Source: Streptomyces graminofaciens (GTDB taxonomy: Bacteria; Actinomycetota; Actinomycetes; Streptomycetales; Streptomycetaceae). From it: DNA of 64,000 bases. The notes beneath the pieces are model-generated. The model made no database searches, was not told the origin of the DNA, and saw only the letters and a list, made by a program, of their open reading frames with translations. The stretch spans positions 8,838,501-8,902,500 of the forward strand of contig NZ_AP018448.1 of NCBI RefSeq assembly GCF_030294945.1, in the 5' to 3' direction. Numbering within the stretch: the stretch's first letter is position 1; each line of letters begins with the position of its first letter. Position numbers and translations under genes: made by a program. Shown here in pieces: positions 1 to 8,589 of the stretch.

Positions 1-734
1 TGCTGCTGCGTTCGGCCAACGACCGGCATCCGCGGGGCCTGGCCAACAGCTCGGACGTGGTGGGCCGGCACTACATGCGGCACAACAACCTGGCCCTGAT
101 GGCCGTGTCCAGGGAACCGAACGACACCAGGTTCCAGAAGACCCTGGCGCTGCACGACTGGTACCTGGGATCCGACGACTGGGATTACCCCCTCGGCGGC
201 ATCCAGATGCTCGGCAAGTCGGACTCCGAGCAGATCCACGGAGAAGCGCCCCGCTGGGCCGGAGCCGTCGCCCCCGACATGCCGTTCGAGGTACTAGCCC
301 ACCACGCGGTCGACTTCTGGCTGTGCGGAGAGGACCTGCCCCTCGCCGACAGCCGCGTCACCCTGGACCGGGAGGGCGGCATCCACCTGGCCCTCGACGA
401 GAAGAACAACATCGCCGGGCTGAAACGACTGCGGCACAAACTGCAGGACATGCTCGGCCACCTGGGCATGCACGAACACCGTCTCCTGCCGCACAGCATC
501 TATCTGCACAAGGGCATGCCCATCGGCGCCACCGCGCATCAGGCGGGCACGGTCCGCTTCGGCCATGACCCCGCGAGCTCCGCCCTCGACGTCAACTGCA
601 AGGCCCACGACCTCGACAACCTCTACGTCGTCGACACGAGCTTCTTCCCGAGCATCGGAGCGGTCAACCCGTCCCTGACCGCCATCGCCAACGCCCTGCG
701 CGTCGGCGACCACCTCACGGAGCGACTGCAATGA
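1..734 (+). CDS. GMC-family oxidoreductase, C-terminal part (5' end outside window)
   Basis: The reading frame is open from the window edge, so the FAD-binding N-terminus is missing. The visible part, about 244 codons, matches the C-terminal substrate domain of glucose-methanol-choline oxidoreductases. A GATAHQAGTVRFG segment carries the usual catalytic-region His. It is followed by the typical ending DTSFFPS.GAVNPSLTAIANALR with the conserved Asn-Pro pair. Members oxidise alcohols or sugars using FAD; the substrate cannot be told from this part. The stop overlaps the next start (ATGA), so it is translationally coupled to the DUF2252 gene. Confidence 0.85.
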   Translation, partial: LLRSANDRHPRGLANSSDVVGRHYMRHNNLALMAVSREPNDTRFQKTLALHDWYLGSDDWDYPLGGIQMLGKSDSEQIHGEAPRWAGAVAPDMPFEVLAHHAVDFWLCGEDLPLADSRVTLDREGGIHLALDEKNNIAGLKRLRHKLQDMLGHLGMHEHRLLPHSIYLHKGMPIGATAHQAGTVRFGHDPASSALDVNCKAHDLDNLYVVDTSFFPSIGAVNPSLTAIANALRVGDHLTERLQ

Positions 735-2149
735 CCTCCAACCACCTGGCCGGCGGCGACACCAGGAACCGCACCCCGCAGGAGCGAGCCGCACTCGGAA
801 AGGCCACCCGGTCCTCCGCGCCCCGCTCCAGCCACGCCGAGTTCGACCCCACGCCGAAGCGACCCGACCCCGTGGACATCATCGAGGGGCAGTCGGCGAA
901 GCGGGTGCCCGAGCTCGTACCGATCCGCTACGGCCGTATGACCGAGTCGCCGTTCCGCTTCTACCGGGGAGCCGCCGCCATCATGGCCGGCGACCTCGCC
1001 GACACCCCCCGGTCCGGGATCAGGGCGCAGTTGTGCGGTGACGCTCACCTGCTGAACTTCCGGCTGCTGGCCTCGCCCGAGCGCCGCATGATGTTCGACA
1101 TCAACGACTTCGACGAGACGCTGCCCGGACCGTTCGAGTGGGACGTCAAGCGGCTGTCCGCCAGTTTCGTCATCGCGGGCCGGGCGAACGGCTTCAGCGC
1201 CAAGCAGCGGGCCCGTATCGTGCGGACGACGGTGCGGTCCTACCGCGAGTGGATGCGGAGTTACGCCGGCATGGGCAATCTGCCCGTGTGGTACGCCCGG
1301 CTCGACGAGGAGTGGGTGCGGGCGCAGTTCGCCCCGGAGCTGAGCGCGAGGACCCGCGACCGCTGGTCGCGGGCGGTGGCGAAGGCACGTACCCGGGACA
1401 GCCTCCAGGCCTTCGGCAAACTCACCCACGTCGTCGACGGGAAGGTCCGCATCGCCGCGGATCCGCCCCTGATCATGCCGCTCCAGGACCTGCTTCCGGA
1501 TGTCGAACGCGGCGCGCTGGAGAAGGAGATCCACCGGCTGGTCGAACGTTACGGTCAGACCCTGCAGTCGGACCGACGCTTCCTGCTGGAGCAGTACCGG
1601 GTGGCCGACGTGGCCCGAAAAGTGGTCGGGGTCGGCAGCGTGGGCACCCGCTGCTGGATCGTGCTCCTGCTCGGCCGGGACGACTCGGATCCACTGTTCC
1701 TGCAGGCCAAGGAGGCCGACGAGTCGGTGCTGGCACCCTTCGCCGGCGCCAGCGGCTACCGGACACAGGGCGAGCGCGTGGTCTCCGGCCAGCGGCTCAT
1801 GCAGGCCACCAGCGACATCTTCCTCGGCTGGGAACGGGTCGACGGCATCGACGGCCGCCGACGGGACTTCTACATACGGCAACTGCGGGACTGGAAGGGC
1901 ATCGCCGAACCCGAGGCGATGACGCCGGCCGGAATGCGGGCCTTCGGTGAACTGTGCGGTGCCACCCTGGCCCGCGCGCACGCGAGGTCGGGTGACCGGA
2001 TCGCCATCGCCGCCTACCTGGGCAAAGGCGACGTGTTCGACCGGGCGCTGGTGACGTTCGCGGAGCTCTACGCCGACCAGAACGAGAAGGACCACCAGGC
2101 ACTCGTCGACGCCGTCCGTACCGGGCGGGTGGCGGCTGCGGCAGCCTGA
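731..2149 (+). CDS. DUF2252 domain protein
   Basis: A 472-aa protein of the DUF2252 family, full length for the family. It shows the family's hallmark segments: YGRM..SPFRFYRGAA near residue 70, the GDAHLLNF motif near 101, and DINDFDET..GPFEWDVKRL near 123, which together resemble a degenerate phosphotransferase-like active site. The biochemical role is not established. It starts inside the stop of the GMC oxidoreductase gene and lies 13 nt before the GH15 gene, so the three look like one operon. Confidence 0.85.
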   Translation: MTSNHLAGGDTRNRTPQERAALGKATRSSAPRSSHAEFDPTPKRPDPVDIIEGQSAKRVPELVPIRYGRMTESPFRFYRGAAAIMAGDLADTPRSGIRAQLCGDAHLLNFRLLASPERRMMFDINDFDETLPGPFEWDVKRLSASFVIAGRANGFSAKQRARIVRTTVRSYREWMRSYAGMGNLPVWYARLDEEWVRAQFAPELSARTRDRWSRAVAKARTRDSLQAFGKLTHVVDGKVRIAADPPLIMPLQDLLPDVERGALEKEIHRLVERYGQTLQSDRRFLLEQYRVADVARKVVGVGSVGTRCWIVLLLGRDDSDPLFLQAKEADESVLAPFAGASGYRTQGERVVSGQRLMQATSDIFLGWERVDGIDGRRRDFYIRQLRDWKGIAEPEAMTPAGMRAFGELCGATLARAHARSGDRIAIAAYLGKGDVFDRALVTFAELYADQNEKDHQALVDAVRTGRVAAAAA

Positions 2150-2162
2150 GAGGGAGACTGGC

Positions 2163-3980
2163 ATGGACCGCTACCCGCCCATCGCCGACCACGGGCTCGT
2201 CGGGGACCTGCAGACAGCAGCTCTTGTGTCGTCCCGGGGCGTGATCGACTGGTTCGCGGCGCCGCGCTTCGACTCACCCAGTGTCTTCGCCGCGCTGCTC
2301 GACCACGACGGCGGCGGCTATTTCCTCCTCGCGCCCGAGCATCCCGAAGGGTCCTGGAAGCAGCTCTACTACCCGGACACGGCCGTCGTGGTGACCCGAT
2401 TCATGTCACCCGACGGAGTCGGCGAGATCGTCGACCACATGCCGGTCCTACCGGGCCCGACGGCGACCGACCGGCACAGCCTGGTGCGTGTCGTACGGGC
2501 CGTGCGCGGCACCGTGCGGTTCAGCCTCGAATGCCGCCCGCGGTTCGACTACGCGCGGACCCCTCACCAACTCGACCTGACGCCCGACACGGCGACGTTC
2601 CGGGCCCCGGGAACGACCGCCTACCTTCAGGGCAGCATCCCGCTCGAACGGGACGGACAGGACGTCCGGGGCGGCATCACCCTCAACGACGGGGAGTCGG
2701 CGGCCATGGTGTTCACGGTGTGCGCGCCGGGCGGGGAGGCGCCACCGCCGCCCACCACCGAGCGGATCACCGAAGAGGTCTGGGCGAACATCGACTTCTG
2801 GCAGAAGTGGGTGCGCACCTCGCGCTACCACGGCCGCTGGACGGAGACGGTGCACCGCTCGGCCATCACCCTCAAACTCCTCACCTATGCCCCGACGGGC
2901 GCGCCGGTCGCCGCCGCCACCATGGGACTGCCCGAGCAGGTCGGCGGTGAGCGCAACTGGGACTACCGCTACACCTGGGTGCGGGACGGCTCCCTGTCGG
3001 TGCGGGCCCTGCTCGACCTCGGCTTCGTGGAGGAGGCGACACGCTTCACCCGCTGGCTCGGCGACCGCCTGGGCGCCCACGAAGGACCGGACGACGAACC
3101 CCTCCAGATCATGTACCGGGTCGACGGCGACCCCCATCTGGCCGAGGAGATCCTTGATCACTTCGAGGGCTACCGCGGTTCCTACCCGGTCCGGGCCGGC
3201 AACGCCGCCTCCGACCAGCTGCAGCTCGACATCTACGGCGAGGCCCTCTACGCCCTGGCCGAGGGCCGTGAGGTCGGCGAGCAGGCGGGCTACCACGGAT
3301 GGAAGGGCCTGGCCGCGACCCTGGACTGGCTCGCCGACTCCTGGGACCGGCCCGACGAGGGCATCTGGGAGACCCGGGGAGGTCGCAAGGACTTCACCTA
3401 CAGCCGGGTGATGTGCTGGGCCGCCTTCGACCGTGGTCTGAAGCTGGCGGCCGAGTTCAGCAGACCGGCCGACACCGTCCGCTGGACCCGGGCCCGGGAC
3501 ACCATCCTCGAACAGGTCATGGAGCGCGGCTGGAACGAGAAGGAGGAGGCCCTGGTCCAGCACTACGGCGGCGACGTCCTGGACGCCTCCCTGCTGCTCG
3601 CCCCCCGGGTCGGGTTCCTGTCACCCCGCAGCCCCGGCTGGCTCAACACCCTCGACGCCATGGAGCGCGTCCTGGTCTCCGACAGCCTCGTCTACCGCTA
3701 CGACCCCGAGGCCTCCCCGGACGGACTGCGCGGCTCCGAAGGGACATTCAGCCTGTGCACGTTCCTGTACGTCGACGCCCTCGCCCGCGCGGGGCGCCTC
3801 CCGCAGGCCCGCTACACCTTCGAGAAGATGCAGACGTACGCCAACCACGTCGGCCTGTTCGCCGAGGAGATCGGCCCCAGCGGCGAGCAGCTGGGCAACT
3901 TCCCCCAGGCCTTCACCCATCTCTCCCTCATCATGGCCGCGACGACGCTGGACGACGCCCTCGACCGACTCGCGGCCTGA
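2163..3980 (+). CDS. Glycoside hydrolase family 15 (glucoamylase/trehalase-like)
   Basis: 605 aa, typical length for bacterial GH15 enzymes that release glucose from alpha-glucans or split trehalose. The N-terminus (IADHGLVGDLQTAALVSSRG.IDW) is the family's signature start and no signal peptide is present, so it is cytoplasmic. The (alpha/alpha)6 core begins around NWDYRYTWVRDGSLSVRALL (near residue 263). Likely catalytic glutamates are in GIWETRGG..FTYS (near 402) and SEGTFSLCTFLYVDAL (near 523). A strong ribosome site (GAGAGGGAGACTGGC) precedes the ATG. Third gene of the plus-strand run; substrate is not resolved. Confidence 0.88.
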   Translation: MDRYPPIADHGLVGDLQTAALVSSRGVIDWFAAPRFDSPSVFAALLDHDGGGYFLLAPEHPEGSWKQLYYPDTAVVVTRFMSPDGVGEIVDHMPVLPGPTATDRHSLVRVVRAVRGTVRFSLECRPRFDYARTPHQLDLTPDTATFRAPGTTAYLQGSIPLERDGQDVRGGITLNDGESAAMVFTVCAPGGEAPPPPTTERITEEVWANIDFWQKWVRTSRYHGRWTETVHRSAITLKLLTYAPTGAPVAAATMGLPEQVGGERNWDYRYTWVRDGSLSVRALLDLGFVEEATRFTRWLGDRLGAHEGPDDEPLQIMYRVDGDPHLAEEILDHFEGYRGSYPVRAGNAASDQLQLDIYGEALYALAEGREVGEQAGYHGWKGLAATLDWLADSWDRPDEGIWETRGGRKDFTYSRVMCWAAFDRGLKLAAEFSRPADTVRWTRARDTILEQVMERGWNEKEEALVQHYGGDVLDASLLLAPRVGFLSPRSPGWLNTLDAMERVLVSDSLVYRYDPEASPDGLRGSEGTFSLCTFLYVDALARAGRLPQARYTFEKMQTYANHVGLFAEEIGPSGEQLGNFPQAFTHLSLIMAATTLDDALDRLAA

Positions 3981-4439
3981 ACGCGGCCCTGTCCGACTCC
4001 ACGCACCGACTCTGAAGAAAATCTGTCACGGCCGCAGTAGACATTGGCTCATCGCAGAGTTACTGTTTCTCTTGTACTCAGGAAATCGATGAGGGCACGG
4101 CAGACACGAACTGCCGTGCATGCAGGTCAAGCAGGACACGGCCCCACGGGCCGTGGGCAGTACCCGCGGTATCCAGCAGTACCCACGAGTAACCGAAGGT
4201 AAAGGAGCAGACGCCATCAGGATCGCCCGGGCGAGTAAGAATCCGCCCGGGTACCGCAGGCCCCGGAATGGAAGGTGGTCCCCGGTCACGCATCCGCGAT
4301 CCCCGCAGCCCCGCCCTCCCAGGCGGACCTGCGGACAAAGAAAGCCGGCGCAGTTCGCCGGTAGATGGTGTTGAAAGCTCGGGGCCCGGGTGCCATATGG
4401 CACCCGGGCCCCCCGACGCGTCCCCGGAAGAAGAGGTCT
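3981..4439. other. 459-bp gene-free, hairpin-rich leader region
   Basis: No convincing gene lies between the GH15 stop and the MerR-type start. The stretch is unusually rich in inverted repeats: a 9-bp stem at 4095-4119 (GCACGGCAG/CTGCCGTGC), an 8-bp stem with a 3-nt loop at 4137-4155 (CACGGCCC/GGGCCGTG), the direct repeat CAGTACCC twice near 4158-4181, the palindrome TCGCCCGGGCGA near 4224, and a 32-bp palindrome at 4381-4412. It probably holds the promoter and a structured 5' leader for the downstream regulator, or a small RNA. Confidence 0.5.
4381..4412. promoter_or_regulatory. 32-bp perfect palindrome in leader of MerR-type gene
   Basis: Both 16-bp halves are exact reverse complements (GGGGCCCGGGTGCCAT and ATGGCACCCGGGCCCC), centred at 4396/4397 with no spacer. 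It ends 27 nt before the ATG at 4440. It could be a dimeric operator for the MerR-type product itself, or an RNA stem that masks the ribosome site. Six to seven C residues rather than T follow it, so it is not a normal terminator. Confidence 0.6.
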
Positions 4440-4784
4440 ATGCCCCCTGCCAGTTCCCGTCCCGTCGACAATTTCGACGATGACGACTACCCCGCCTACA
4501 CCATGGGCCGGGCCGCTGAGATGCTCGGCACCACCCCCGCCTTCCTCCGCGCCCTCGGCGAACACCGCCTGATCACCCCGCTGCGCTCCGAAGGCGGCCA
4601 TCGCCGCTACTCCCGCTATCAGCTGCGCATCGCCGCCCGCACCCGTGAACTCGTCGACCAGGGCACCCCCATCGAGGCCGCCTGCCGCATCATCATCCTC
4701 GAAGACCAACTGGAAGAAGCCCAGCGCATCAACGAGCAACTACGCGCACAAGGCCGCGAGTCCCAGCCGGAGACCACAGCCTGA
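4440..4784 (+). CDS. MerR/HTH-type transcriptional regulator
   Basis: 114 aa. The start at 4440 is chosen because GGAAGAAGAGG lies just upstream and homologues begin near this Met. An in-frame ATG at 4365 would include the palindrome. A winged-helix MerR domain ([26 protein letters not shown]...[11 protein letters not shown]) spans about residues 18-65. A short helix follows ([24 protein letters not shown]), probably for dimerisation. There is no effector-binding domain. An acidic N-terminal run (DNFDDDDY) precedes the HTH. Such stand-alone MerR proteins are common in Streptomyces; its target is unknown, but the upstream palindrome is a candidate for autoregulation. Confidence 0.8.
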   Translation: MPPASSRPVDNFDDDDYPAYTMGRAAEMLGTTPAFLRALGEHRLITPLRSEGGHRRYSRYQLRIAARTRELVDQGTPIEAACRIIILEDQLEEAQRINEQLRAQGRESQPETTA

Positions 4785-4925
4785 AACACCGGCCGCCGGG
4801 GGAGAGGCCCCAGGCCCGCGCCGCCCAAGCGAATGCGCCAGGGATCGTCGGGCCCGGGTCGGCTCCCAGCCGAGAGACAGCAGCGCGTCGGCACCAACGG
4901 CCCAGCGCGTACGCGGATTTCTCAT
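4740..4925 (-). CDS. Candidate small ORF, 61 aa, strong ribosome site
   Basis: On the minus strand an ATG at 4925 follows AAGGAGATTTATC, a near-ideal Shine-Dalgarno sequence with 7-nt spacing in an otherwise GC-rich stretch. The ORF encodes a 61-aa Arg-rich product (MRNPRTRWAVGADALLSLGW...) and runs into the 3' end of the MerR-type gene. I recognise no family, and third-position composition does not clearly support coding. It may be a remnant whose start signal survives. Confidence 0.25.
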   Translation of the reverse strand: MRNPRTRWAVGADALLSLGWEPTRARRSLAHSLGRRGPGASPPAAGVSGCGLRLGLAALCA

Positions 4926-5076
4926 GATAAATCTCCTTGTGCAGGGCCGACCTGACGAGCCGGTGGCAGAGGGGACCGCATCCCGTTGGCGCACTGTGGC
5001 TACGAACGGGATCGCGGGTGTTGGTCGAGCAGCCCTAGGGAGCCGCTCAACAGGAGAAAGAGCGTGGCGGAGCGGT

Positions 5077-6102
5077 TCAGCCGCTCGTGCGCACGACGAG
5101 CCGGGGCGGCAGCAGGACCGGTTCGGGCAGGATGGGCGGCGTCTTGGGAGCGGCCAGCAGTTCCTGGAGCATCCGCAGGCAGGCGGCGGCGGCCTCGTCG
5201 TACGGCTGCGCCACGCTGCTCAGTCCGACGACCGCCGCGGTCGGGGAGTCGTCGAAGCCGACCACCGCGACATCGGCCCCGGGGCGCAGTCCACGCGCGG
5301 TGATCTCGGTCCAGGCCCCGAGGGCCAGCGAGTCGCTCGCGCAGACGATCGCGGTCGGCGGGGTGGGCAGGTCGAGCATCGCCGCGGCGGCCTCGCGACC
5401 GGTGTCGAGCCCGTCGGGGACACCCATGTCGTAGCCGACGGGGACGTCGATTCCGGACACGGCGAGGAAGGAGGACCAGCCGCGGCGCCGGTCGTCGCCG
5501 ACCTCTAAACCGTCCGGCCAGCCGAGGAAGGCGATCCTGCGGTGGCCGGCCTCGACGAGGTGCCGGGTCGCGGCAAGGGTCCCTTGCGCGCCGTCGACAT
5601 CGACCCAGCCGTGCGGCTCGGGGGTCTCGGGTTCAGCTCCCCAGGGGCGGCCGAAGGTCACGAACGGCACCCGGCGCTCGGTGAGCCATGCCGTCCGGCG
5701 GTCGCCGGCGTGGGTGGCGTGCAGGACGAAGGCGTCGAGGTCGTGGTCGTCGAGAAGCTGTTCGTACAGGGAGCATTCGTGGTCGTCGTCGGTGGCCGTG
5801 AACACCACGATCCGGTAGCCGGCCTCCTGGGTGCGGGAGGTCAGCGACTGGAGGAAGTGGGCGAGGACGGCGCCGTTGACGCCGTCGCGCGGCGGCTCGA
5901 TACGTGCGCCGATCAGTTGTGAACGCCGGGTCCGCAGCGTCCGGGATGCCTGGTTCGGGCGGTAGTTGAGTTCCTTGATGGCGGCCTGCACGCGGGCCAG
6001 GGTCTCCGGCCGCACCCGATGCGGCGCGTTGATGACGTTGGAGACCGTCTGCATCGACACGGAGGCATGCCGCGCCACGCTTTCGAGTGTTACTCGCGCC
6101 AT
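5077..6102 (-). CDS. LacI-family transcriptional regulator with a TTA codon
   Basis: 341 aa: an N-terminal LacI helix-turn-helix (VTLESVARHASVSMQTVSNVIN, residues 4-25) with hinge helix, then a periplasmic-binding-like sugar sensor (IAFLGWPD, IVCASDSLALGAW, VVGFDDSPTAA). It is divergent from the debranching-like enzyme and is probably its repressor, released by a sugar. A candidate operator lies in the intergenic region at 6188-6207. Codon 199 is TTA (5506-5508), the codon read by the bldA tRNA in Streptomyces, which may tie expression to development. Confidence 0.9.
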   Translation of the reverse strand: MARVTLESVARHASVSMQTVSNVINAPHRVRPETLARVQAAIKELNYRPNQASRTLRTRRSQLIGARIEPPRDGVNGAVLAHFLQSLTSRTQEAGYRIVVFTATDDDHECSLYEQLLDDHDLDAFVLHATHAGDRRTAWLTERRVPFVTFGRPWGAEPETPEPHGWVDVDGAQGTLAATRHLVEAGHRRIAFLGWPDGLEVGDDRRRGWSSFLAVSGIDVPVGYDMGVPDGLDTGREAAAAMLDLPTPPTAIVCASDSLALGAWTEITARGLRPGADVAVVGFDDSPTAAVVGLSSVAQPYDEAAAACLRMLQELLAAPKTPPILPEPVLLPPRLVVRTSG

Positions 6103-6187
6103 CGCGAAGCCACCTCCACAAAGTTCACTGCGCCGCAGCGTATCGCCGTCTGCGGTGCCGCATCGTAACGCCGTCGCGCTTGGATTT

Positions 6188-6207
6188 GAACGTTAAATTT
6201 AGCGTTC
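6188..6207. promoter_or_regulatory. Probable LacI-family operator
   Basis: GAACGTTAAATTTAGCGTTC is a 20-bp inverted repeat with one mismatched pair, in an AT-rich island between the divergent LacI gene (start 6102) and the debranching-like gene (start 6315). AACG/CGTT half-sites are usual for LacI-family operators. Confidence 0.6.
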
Positions 6208-6314
6208 CAATCGGTTACTGTGGCGATCGGCGCCCGGACTGTCAAGAGTCGGCGCAATCACAAACCGCCCTCCCAAACCGCCCACGAGACACGAGGGCAC
6301 CGGACGGAGCTTCC

Positions 6315-8498
6315 ATGACTTCACCCCAGCGGCAGCCGCTCCTGCACGACCTCACGGTCACCCTCGCCGCCCCGACCGTCGTGCTGTCCGAGCCGGACGG
6401 AAACCTGGACGCCGCCGCTCCCGGGGCGGGCGTGCAGGGGCTCTTCCACGCCGATGTGCGCGCGGTGAGTCTGCTGCGCGTGACACTGCGCCCTGTCGGC
6501 GCCCCGTCCGGCGAGCACGCCGGGAAGGCGCCTCCGGCGGTCGGCGGCGAGGGCGAGGGCGGGGGCGGGAGCGACGCCGAGGGCGGCTGGCTGCCTGTCG
6601 TCGCGGTCATGACCGCGACGGACGGACCCGGCCGCAGCCGTTTCGTCGGCCTGGCCCAGGCGCTCGGCGACGCCGTTCCCGACCCGACCGTCCGGGTCGA
6701 CCGGCGGCGCATCCTCAACCCCGGCCTGCTCACCGAACAGCTGACCGTCCGCTCCACCGCGACGACGCCGGTGCGTCTCGCCGTCCGGGTCGAGATCGCC
6801 GGCGACCTCGCGCCGCTGGAGCACGCGAAAGCGGGCCTGGCAGCCCGGCCTCCGCTCAAGCCGACGGGCGAACTGTCGTCCGGCACCGGCCAGTTGAGCT
6901 GGGGCGACGACACGGTCACCGTCGCCGTCAGCGCCCCCGGCGCGACGCCCGACGCGGAGCACTCCACGCTGACCTGGACCCTCACCGTCGAGCCCGGCGA
7001 GCGCGTCGACCTGCACCTGGCCGTCGAGATCACGGAACCCGACGCGGTGGTCACGGCCGCCGACCCCCGGCCCACCTGGCAGCGCCCGGACGTCACCGCC
7101 GACGACCACCGCCTGCCCGCCCTCGTCGCGCAGAGTCTGGACGACCTCCAATCGCTGCGCATGGCCACCGCCGCATCACCGGGTGACACCTTCCTCGCCG
7201 CAGGTGTGCCCTGGTTCTTCACGCTCTTCGGCAGGGACAGCCTGTGGGCCGCGCGGATGCTCCTGCCACTGGGCACCGACCTCGCCCTGGGCACCCTGCG
7301 CACCCTGGCCGCCCAGCAGGGCACCCGCACCGATCCGGCGTCGGAGGAAGAGCCGGGCAAGATCCTCCACGAGGTGCGGCGCGGCGTCTTCGACGACGGC
7401 ATGGGCCTTGTCCTGCCGCCGGTCTACTACGGCACGGTCGACGCGACCCCCCTGTGGATCTGCCTGCTCCACGACGCATGGCGCTGGGGCCTGCCCGCCG
7501 AAGACATCGAGCCGCTGCTGCCCGCGCTCAAGGCCGCGCTCGGCTGGATCGACACCGCCGCCCGGGCCGGAGGCGGGTTCCTCTCCTACATCGACCGCAG
7601 CGGCACCGGCCTGGCGAACCAAGGCTGGAAAGACTCCGCCGACGCCGCCCGGTTCGCCGACGGCCGCCTCGCCGAAGCACCCCTGGCTCTCTCCGAAGTA
7701 CAGGGCTACGCCTACGAGGCTGCCCTCGCAGGAGCGGCACTCCTCGACGCCTTCGGACTGCCGGACGGCGAACGCTGGCGGACCTTCGCGTCCGACCTCG
7801 CCGCCCGCTTCCGCGCCCGGTTCTGGGTCTCCGACCAGCAAGGGCCCTACCCGGCCATGGCTCTTGACGGTTCGGGCCGCCCCGTCGACTCCGTCACGAG
7901 CAACATGGGCCACCTCCTGGCCACCGGCATCCTCAACGCCGACGAGACCGCCGCCGTCGCCGCACGGCTCGCCGCCCCCGACATGTCCGACGCCTACGGG
8001 CTGCGGACGATGTCGTCGAAGTCCGGCGGCTACGGCCCACTGCGCTACCACTGCGGCACCGTCTGGCCGCACGACACCGCCATCGCCGTCACCGGCCTCG
8101 CCCGCAGCGGCCACCCCGACGCCGCCGCCCGTCTCATCGAGGGCATCCTCGCCGCGGCACCGGCCTTCGACTACCGGCTGCCGGAACTCTGGGGCGGCGA
8201 CGCACGCCCGGACACTCCCGCACCGGTCCCCTACCCGGCCGCCTGCCGGCCACAGGCCTGGTCGGCGGCATCAGCCATCGCCCTCATGACCGCGATGACC
8301 GGACTGGAGCCCGACGTACCCGCGGGCCGCCTCCACTTCCGGCCGACAGGTCCGCTCCCCGTCGGCGCACTCGGCATCGCCGGGTTCACCGTCGCGGGAG
8401 AACGGCTCGACATCAGCATCGACTCCGGCGGCCGGGTCGAGTCGGTGACAGCCCCTGCGGGACTGACCGTCGAGGAACACGCGGCGGTGCGGTCCTGA
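6315..8498 (+). CDS. Glycogen-debranching-like amylo-alpha-1,6-glucosidase family enzyme
   Basis: 727 aa. The ATG at 6315 is chosen over upstream in-frame ATGs because it follows GACGGAGCTTCC and because the upstream codons overlap the LacI operator. The N-terminal domain is the glycogen-debranching N-terminal beta-sandwich type (residues about 15-270). The C-terminal (alpha/alpha)6 catalytic domain has GVPWFFTLFGRDSLWAARMLLP (near 295), GLANQGWKDS (near 433) and RYHCGTVWPHDTAIA (near 577). The family hydrolyses oligosaccharide or glucosylglycerate-like substrates; the exact one is unknown. No signal peptide. Probably controlled by the adjacent LacI protein. Confidence 0.85.
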   Translation: MTSPQRQPLLHDLTVTLAAPTVVLSEPDGNLDAAAPGAGVQGLFHADVRAVSLLRVTLRPVGAPSGEHAGKAPPAVGGEGEGGGGSDAEGGWLPVVAVMTATDGPGRSRFVGLAQALGDAVPDPTVRVDRRRILNPGLLTEQLTVRSTATTPVRLAVRVEIAGDLAPLEHAKAGLAARPPLKPTGELSSGTGQLSWGDDTVTVAVSAPGATPDAEHSTLTWTLTVEPGERVDLHLAVEITEPDAVVTAADPRPTWQRPDVTADDHRLPALVAQSLDDLQSLRMATAASPGDTFLAAGVPWFFTLFGRDSLWAARMLLPLGTDLALGTLRTLAAQQGTRTDPASEEEPGKILHEVRRGVFDDGMGLVLPPVYYGTVDATPLWICLLHDAWRWGLPAEDIEPLLPALKAALGWIDTAARAGGGFLSYIDRSGTGLANQGWKDSADAARFADGRLAEAPLALSEVQGYAYEAALAGAALLDAFGLPDGERWRTFASDLAARFRARFWVSDQQGPYPAMALDGSGRPVDSVTSNMGHLLATGILNADETAAVAARLAAPDMSDAYGLRTMSSKSGGYGPLRYHCGTVWPHDTAIAVTGLARSGHPDAAARLIEGILAAAPAFDYRLPELWGGDARPDTPAPVPYPAACRPQAWSAASAIALMTAMTGLEPDVPAGRLHFRPTGPLPVGALGIAGFTVAGERLDISIDSGGRVESVTAPAGLTVEEHAAVRS

Positions 8499-8589
8499 GG
8501 GTGCGGAGGCTGCCGGGGGAACCGCCGCAACCGCGATTCCTTCGCTGGATCGTGTCGGCCTCGACCGGTCCCAGGCCGGTGACCGCCCG

